Source of the DNA: Eucommia ulmoides
Taxonomy: Eukaryota; Streptophyta; Magnoliopsida; Garryales; Eucommiaceae
Reading direction: 5' to 3'
Assembly (NCBI GenBank): GCA_016647705.1
Contig: CM028328.1
Coordinates: 44,506,647-44,570,646 of the forward strand
DNA: 64,000 nucleotides
Positions within the stretch are counted from its first letter, which is position 1. Every line of letters starts with the position of its first letter. This document shows positions 58,029-64,000 of this stretch, in pieces. The translations under genes and the position numbers were made by a program. The notes beneath the pieces are model-generated. The model was not told the DNA's origin, did no database searches, and saw nothing but the letters and a program-made list of their open reading frames with translations.

Positions 58029-60688
58029 TGTTGATCATAAGATTTTGATAAATAATCAAATGTTGATATTTTTTGTGGAACTAACGATTTTATTTAATGT
58101 TTCAGTTTATTAGTTCCAGTAATAAAAATTATCATAAAGATATTGTGACAATGTTAAAGATGATAAAAGATTAAGAGTTTGAAGAAAATAAAAAACCTAG
58201 AGAAAACAACTCAGGTTAAATTTTAACTCTTAATGTATCCCGGTTAAGATCACACACGAGACAAAATATTTTTCAAAATTATGTGTGTTTTTACAAGATC
58301 CTAATTAGTTAAATTATTTATTGTTATGTGTAATTGAAAAAGAAATAAAGATAATTAATTAAAATTGAATTTAAGATTTTAGTGAAGCTAACCGAGAAAA
58401 GAAATCAGTTAAATGGGTGAAAACGTCGAAGAAAATGAATTAAAATTATATTAAGAAGAGATGTTCCAACTTGAGCAGTCGACTGGTCGGTCGACAGATA
58501 CTTAAAAGGAGAAGTTGTTGGATCATTTGGTCAACAAGTAAGTCAACCTATGGCCAAAAGAGAAAATATCTTAATCTTCCGGTCGACAAGTAAGTCGACT
58601 TGTGTAACTCTCTGAATCGTTTAGTCGACAGATGAAGTATGAGCGGTCGACCGATGGGTGAAGGATTTTTGGCTTATGGGTGATTGACTGATGGGTGAAG
58701 GATTTTTGGCTTGGGTCACAACCTGAATTTGGCAGTTGACTTATGGGTGTTGGTCAGTCAACTGATGAGTCTGTTTTCAGGTTTAGAGGATTTCATGGAT
58801 TTGATTTAAAACTAGCCGTTAACAAGTCGTTTTTGGCTTACTTGATTGAGATATTGTAGGGATCCGTACTTAATTGAGATATTATAGGGATCCGAACTTA
58901 ATTGAGATATAGTCTATATATTTTATTATCCCTATTAATTTGGTCTATTTAATTAAATGTTCTTTTAATTAAAGTGTTTTAATACTTTTTATTTTGATGA
59001 ATTTTGATTTAAAAATGTTTAAGGACCAAAATGAGATTTTTCAAGAATATTTTTAAAATGAAAAATATCTATTTTGATTATATATGATGTATGGGGTCTT
59101 AGGGGTCTCATTTAATTACATAATATTTGAAAATCCTGCGAATTTTGAGTTCAAATATTGTTATTTTAGTGGAGAATATTTTGGGCCTAAAATATAAGAG
59201 AGATTTAAGGGATTTTATTTTGATTTTACGATTTAGTCCATATATTTAAATATAATTATTTCTATACTTTCATTGATTAAGAAAGAATTATTTTGGGGAC
59301 TAAATTGAGAGCTTTAAAAGTTATATTATTAAGTTAAATATACCAGGATAGAAATGAATCAATGTATAGGGTCTATAGGTGATTTTAAATGACATATTTT
59401 GTATAAACTAACTGTTATAGAGCTTGTTTCATGTGGCTTTAAATAGACCTGTGGATTTCACATGTTAATATACACAATATCAAGAACTATTCAGTTTCTA
59501 AGTTTTTTTAAGAGTCATCATTCTGATATTATTTTGAGAGATCATTTGTGAGATCGATTATTGATAAGTTCTTGAATTAAAGAGCAATTTGAGTTAGCGT
59601 CACCGATCTAAGTTGTCTTGCGATACTATATGCAATCTATTCGGTGTCTTCCTGGTGAGATCGTTCCAAATTTATTCTTTAATTAAGCATTTTATTATTA
59701 TTATTTGCTTGGTGAATTGATCTTTTTGAGATTTTTTTTTTAACTTTAAAAGCATAATTTTTTTTAAAAAACGATTTGTCTATTAATCTAATTACGTGCT
59801 TAATTATTATACCCGTATTTTTTATTATAAACAGATTTTGTTTTCTCACTTTCTTTCTATCACTAGTAGTGGGACATTAATTGAGTATTAATTAATTTGA
59901 GGTGGTACAAGCTCTAAATGGGAAAAAACTTATCAATTCTGTAATTGGTGAGTTGTGTGCGGATTAGATATTATTGAGAATATCTAATCAGGGGTAGCTT
60001 TGGGTTTCGATCTCTTCTTGTGAAGAGATTGAGGTTTGATCTTTGCCTAGAGTACAAAAAGGTTAGGTTACTCTTTTCCCTTAAAAAATGCTTAGGTGTG
60101 ATTCTTCCTAATTAGGATCAATTGTGAGTGAATTGTAAAAGTTTCATCCTTACCTGAAAAAAGGTATTTAGAGTGATTGTGAGGTTTAATTCTTGAGTCT
60201 GAGGTATAAAAAGAATTAGGTTGTGATTCTCACTGTAATAGAATTAGGTTAGTATTGAGCCTGAAAAAATATAAGGTTATTCTTGAGCTTAGGAAAAAGA
60301 AAAGGTTATTCTTGAACCTAGAAAAAAGAATTTGTAAAGGTTGATTCTGAGCCTGCGAAAAGAATCATTTTGTAAAGGTTTGGTTCCTACCTATTAAAGG
60401 AATCTTGAGTTTAGTGGGTGCGAATCTCCGTAGGGCTCGGAAGACTAGATTAACTAAGAGTAGTTTAGTGAATCAGGATATATCGTGGTGTTTTGCTTTG
60501 TTTTTTTATATTATTTATATTCTATTATTTGGGTGTACACCTAGTTGATAACATATATCCGCTGCTATAAAAATAATAATTAATTTGAGAATAAAATTAA
60601 TTGTTTGAATTTTGAAGTGTTATTATTTGGATTAATTTTTAATACTACCCAATTTACCCTCCCTCTTGGGTATCTCACTAGGCCAACA
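58029..60688 (+). mobile_element. Complete Copia-type solo LTR (2.66 kb)
   Basis: It begins TGTTGATCATAAGATTTTGA and ends ACTAGGCCAACA. Flanks CGTGA (58024-58028) and CGTGC (60689-60693) make a 5-bp duplication with one mismatch. It is the longest and most regular copy of the LTR family also present at 1-446, 3416-10557, 22048-25694 and 46169-48809. The palindromic word cluster (GTCGACTGGTCGGTCGACAG and variants) lies at 58475-58770. The repeated 'GGTTATTCTTGAGCC' lines lie at 60050-60370. No internal body adjoins it. Confidence 0.85.
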
Positions 60689-61246
60689 CGTGCATGAACA
60701 TTCACCAAATTACATTTGGTGTGAACATTTAAGAAGGATTCTAAAAAAATCAACCAATCACAACACAACACACACACACAAAAATCACAGAAAAATTCAA
60801 ATCAGATCTGGAAATCCAAATCTGGGAATAATTCTAGGTCTAAACATCCTTTTCAAAACAATCAAAATATTTCAGAACAAATATTTCATGGAGAAAAATG
60901 CAAAATAAACCGAAGAAAGTGAAACTAAAGTGAAAATGGGGAACAAAATGTAATTATTAGTCAAACATTCAATGGAATTGAATGTTCATGTTACTGTTCA
61001 TCTTCATCAGTACCTTTGCTTTTCTTCATCATCTTCAAAAGAGAATTACCTTGGACGTCTTCTATCATCACCTCCTCACAAACCACCATCGAAGTCAACA
61101 CAACGAACTACCAGCAACGGTAGATTTGAACATTGAATCTAAGAAAAGAGATCCGCTGCAATTAAGGATCTCAATTACGCAACAGATCTGGAAATCCAGA
61201 TCTAAGGAAGAGAGGCAAAAAGAGAGATAGAGAGTGTGTGATTCTG
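60689..61246. other. Intergenic stretch, no supported gene
   Basis: It starts with the continuation of the TTCACTCAA-type repeat field (CATGAACATTCACC) and includes GAATGTTCATGTTACTGTTC near 60980. The remainder looks like untranslated or promoter-type sequence, but no reading frame with recognisable motifs is present. Confidence 0.4.
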
Positions 61247-62110
61247 TAACGACCCAGTCTCCTAGGCCGCCACTCGATTTTTTCCTTTTATTTTTACGAA
61301 GAAGTAGAGGTAAAAGATAAACCACTACACCACCATGCTTCCACTGCGCCACTATGATAAAAATGATAACCACCCACTGACTTTATTTAATGCCAGTAGT
61401 AGACTCGTCTTTAACTGGAGTACCTAAGACAAAATATTTTACCGATGTATTATCTTTATAATATAAAAATAATTTATGGATCAAACACCACTTTTCAAAA
61501 TATAAATATAATCATATACTGATCAGTAACAAAATCTCACAAATATCATCATGATAAAGCAATTGAATTTAAGTTAATTGGTTAAATTATTATGATGTAT
61601 AATAAAATACTATACACAAACTTCCCTACTATCCATAGGATTGTTTCACCTCACGATCAAAAGTTATAATGGTACCGTAACTTGTATAATTATACAATCT
61701 AAGGTTGTCATTAGTGTCAGGTTTATTCAATATCTCTAATGGTAGGAGTCAACACGTGGTATAAACCACCACATCATAATGTCGGGTCACAACACAATGT
61801 CTTACATGACATGCTCTCCTATTAGGAGTAACAACATCTCACAGGACATGTCCTCCTGTCGGGACCATACTATGGCATAGCATGATAATAATAAAAGTCA
61901 TTTTCCACATTTTAAAATTTATTTGATCCACATAATTTTATAAAACCATCCATTTTAATAAATCTTTTCTTTTTTACAATTTAGTACAAAAATATAATAT
62001 GACAATTTACATAGAAGACAATGGACGTACCTCAAGATTTGCACTGCTATTATGCTATAGTCATAGTATTAACGTAATTGGTGTCGCTTGTAAATATAAC
62101 AATGATAGGA
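61247..62110 (+). repeat. Possible Gypsy-type LTR fragment
   Basis: It begins TGTAACGACCCAGTCTCC, a common start of plant Gypsy LTRs. It contains short repeated lines of the type 'ATGTC..ACATGACATGCTCTCCTA' near 61800-61860. No matching second copy lies in the window, so this is suggestive only. Confidence 0.3.
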
Positions 62111-62119
62111 CCTAAACTA

Positions 62120-64000
62120 AGAATTTATCTAAAGAAATCTAAGGAAGGTGGTCTAGCCAAAATGGCTAGCCAACTCATTGCTTGTCAAGAGAAGAATAGA
62201 AAATAGAGGATGTACATGGACTTTACTGACCTAAATCATGTGTGCCCCAAGGACTGCTACCCAATGCCTAAGATCGACTAAATGGTGGACATAACTGCTG
62301 GGTATGAATTATTATCGATGATGGATGCCTATTCGGGATACAATCAGATATGGATGAACTATTGAGATGAGGAAGCAATGGATTTCATCACCCTTGAGGT
62401 GCATTTTTCTATAGAGGGATGCCTTTCGGTCTAAGAAACGCCAAGGCAACATATCAACGTTTGGTGAATCACATGTTCCAAGAAAGAATTGGAACAACTA
62501 TTGAGGTTTATATGGACAATATGTTAGTCAAAAGTTCTAAGAAATAGATCATTTGGAGCATCTAGAAGAAGCTTTCGTAATATTACGAAAGTATAATACG
62601 AAGTTGAACCTTGAGAAATGTGCCTTCAGTATAACGTCTAGCAAATTCCTAAGTTTCGTGGTGAAAAAGGCAGGCATCACGGTTGGCGTAAGACAGATAG
62701 AAGTTGTCAGAAGGATGAAGTCCCCCACGACTATACGTAAGGTCCAGGTGCTAACGGGAAGATTAGCAGCCCTTAACAGATTCATCTCCAAATTTACAGA
62801 TAGATGCGCTCCTTTCTTCGAAATCTTGAGGGGGAACAACATTTTTCATTGGGATGAGAAGAGCGAGTATGCCTTGTAGTCCATCAAGGATTACCTGGGC
62901 TATGTTGAGACTTTAGCTAAGGCCGAGCCTAGAGATGACCTATACTTGTACTTAGCAGTCACCTCTGTTGCGGTCAATGCAACATTAGTGAAGGAATGTA
63001 CAGGAGGGTAGAGGCTTGTATTATCTGTAAGAAAATCATTGGTACTGGCGGAAACACGCTACACAAAACTCAAGAAGCTTGCTTTAGCCCTAATAAGCAC
63101 AGCTCAAAAGTTGCAGTCTTACTTCCAAACGTGTGCAATCAACGTGATAACTTCGTACCCACTTAGAGCAGTAATGTACAAGCCAAAGGCTTCGGGCCAC
63201 CTCATGAAGTGGGCGGTAGAGATGGGAGAATTCTACGTAACCTTTAAGCCAAGGACAACAATCAAAGGCTAAGTGTTGGTCGATTTCATTGCTGAGCTAA
63301 CACCTCCAAAAGAGATGGCCATGGAGGACAAAAAATGTTCGGTAACTCCAATGAGACCTTACAAATTATGGGTTGATGGGGGCATCGAACTCATAAGGAT
63401 GTAGAGTTGGCATAATTCTAGAAATCCCAGAAAGTGAATAACTCGAGAAAGCTATACAGCTCAGATTTAGAGCATCCAACAATGAGACAGAGTACAAGGC
63501 CGTAATCCAGGGCTTGATATTGGCGAAGAAGCCAGAGGCCCATTATGTGGAGGCCAAATCAGATTCACAACTCATAGTCAATCAAATAAACAAGGCTTAC
63601 GTGGTCAATGAAGGAAGGCTATATCTCTACGTTGATAAAGTAAAGGAGCTAACAAGGGCCTTTGACAACTGCAAAATTAAAGCTACTTAGAGGATTGAGA
63701 ATGAGAAAGCAGATGCACTATCAGTGCTAGCATCGTCCTTTAGTCCAGATCAACAATCCAAGGTGGAAGATTACTTAGAGCAATCGTCCGTACTAACCCA
63801 AACTAAATCTTGTGCATGCATTGGAGAGTTGGGATAAAATGAAGATTGGATAATTCCTTTGGTACGCTACTTGAATGAGGGAAAGTTACCAGACAACAAG
63901 GAGGTAGCGCAAAAAATCTTATACAAGGTATCGAGATACATCATGATAGGCGGTAAGTTATATCGAAGATTGTTCACCCAACCTTTGTTGCTCTACTTGG
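62120..64000 (+). mobile_element. Ty3/Gypsy pol remains, running off the window
   Basis: Plus-strand pieces occur in family order. Reverse transcriptase words are CYPMPKID, MMDAYSGYNQI, GMPFGLRNAKATYQ and EVYMDNMLVKS (62220-62535). The linked RNase H side reads LEKCAFSITSSKFLSFVV, LTGRLAALNRFISK and FFEILRG (62553-62850). A second RNase H-like stretch reads NNETEYKAVIQGLILAK, EAKSDSQLIVNQ and ENEKADALSVLAS (63470-63740). The last piece, GGKLYRRLFTQPLL, leads into an integrase region at the window edge. A second RNase H of this kind points to the Tat/Ogre side of Gypsy. It is broken several times; no LTR of its own is certain. Confidence 0.85.

Noticed and set aside
60666-61373. Short open frames on both strands near 60.7-61.4 kb
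   Set aside because: No motif, no splice support, and they overlap LTR edges and simple sequence.

Overview
This is nuclear DNA of a flowering plant, most likely a eudicot. It is AT-rich, its genes have GT-AG introns, an actin-depolymerizing factor has the plant-type ATG-only first exon, and nested retrotransposons and MITEs fill most of the rest. I cannot name the species. Only four loci look like intact host genes: an ADF (plus strand, 27166-29505), two tandem minus-strand GT90/DUF821 O-glucosyltransferase-like genes (30052-36744 and 37649-55901), and a small two-exon gene of unknown function (minus strand, 56528-57002).

Left part (1-25700). A degraded beta-galactosidase (GH35) pseudogene lies at 1713-2407. 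It is followed by a three-level nest: a PIF/Harbinger-like TIR element (3214-11350) holds a Copia-type solo LTR (3416-10557), which holds a non-autonomous Gypsy-type element (4693-9762). At two levels of this nest, and less perfectly at the third, matching target-site duplications can be read. Next comes an old Mutator-like region with transposase remains on the minus strand (about 15200-16350) and DUF1985-like and Ulp1/C48-like remains on the plus strand (about 11985-13665), as in Ulp1-bearing MULEs. From 18130 to 25694 there is a Gypsy-like LTR piece and a broken minus-strand Copia element with two LTR copies in tandem.

Middle (25700-57000). ADF and GT90-1 converge. GT90-1 encodes about 530 aa in six exons. 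GT90-2 encodes about 499 aa with the same exon pattern; exons 3-5 are identical in length between the two copies (193, 65 and 211 nt). Every splice junction and reading frame of GT90-2 is still readable, although two introns have grown to 6.6 and 8.2 kb. The first holds a broken Copia element that itself received a hAT element. The second holds MITEs, a 2.6 kb LTR, a hAT element with a GC-rich MITE inside it, a TIR element with a gene fragment, and a solo LTR that begins seven bases from a 5' splice site. The 83-aa gene lies just upstream of GT90-2 on the same strand.

Right part (57000-64000). It holds an imperfect 'TTCACTCAA' repeat field, a full-length solo LTR (58029-60688), and a broken Ty3/Gypsy pol region that runs off the window edge.

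No rRNA, tRNA or CRISPR array was seen. All exon coordinates were read by eye from splice consensus, frame continuity and comparison between the two GT90 copies; no alignment was run.
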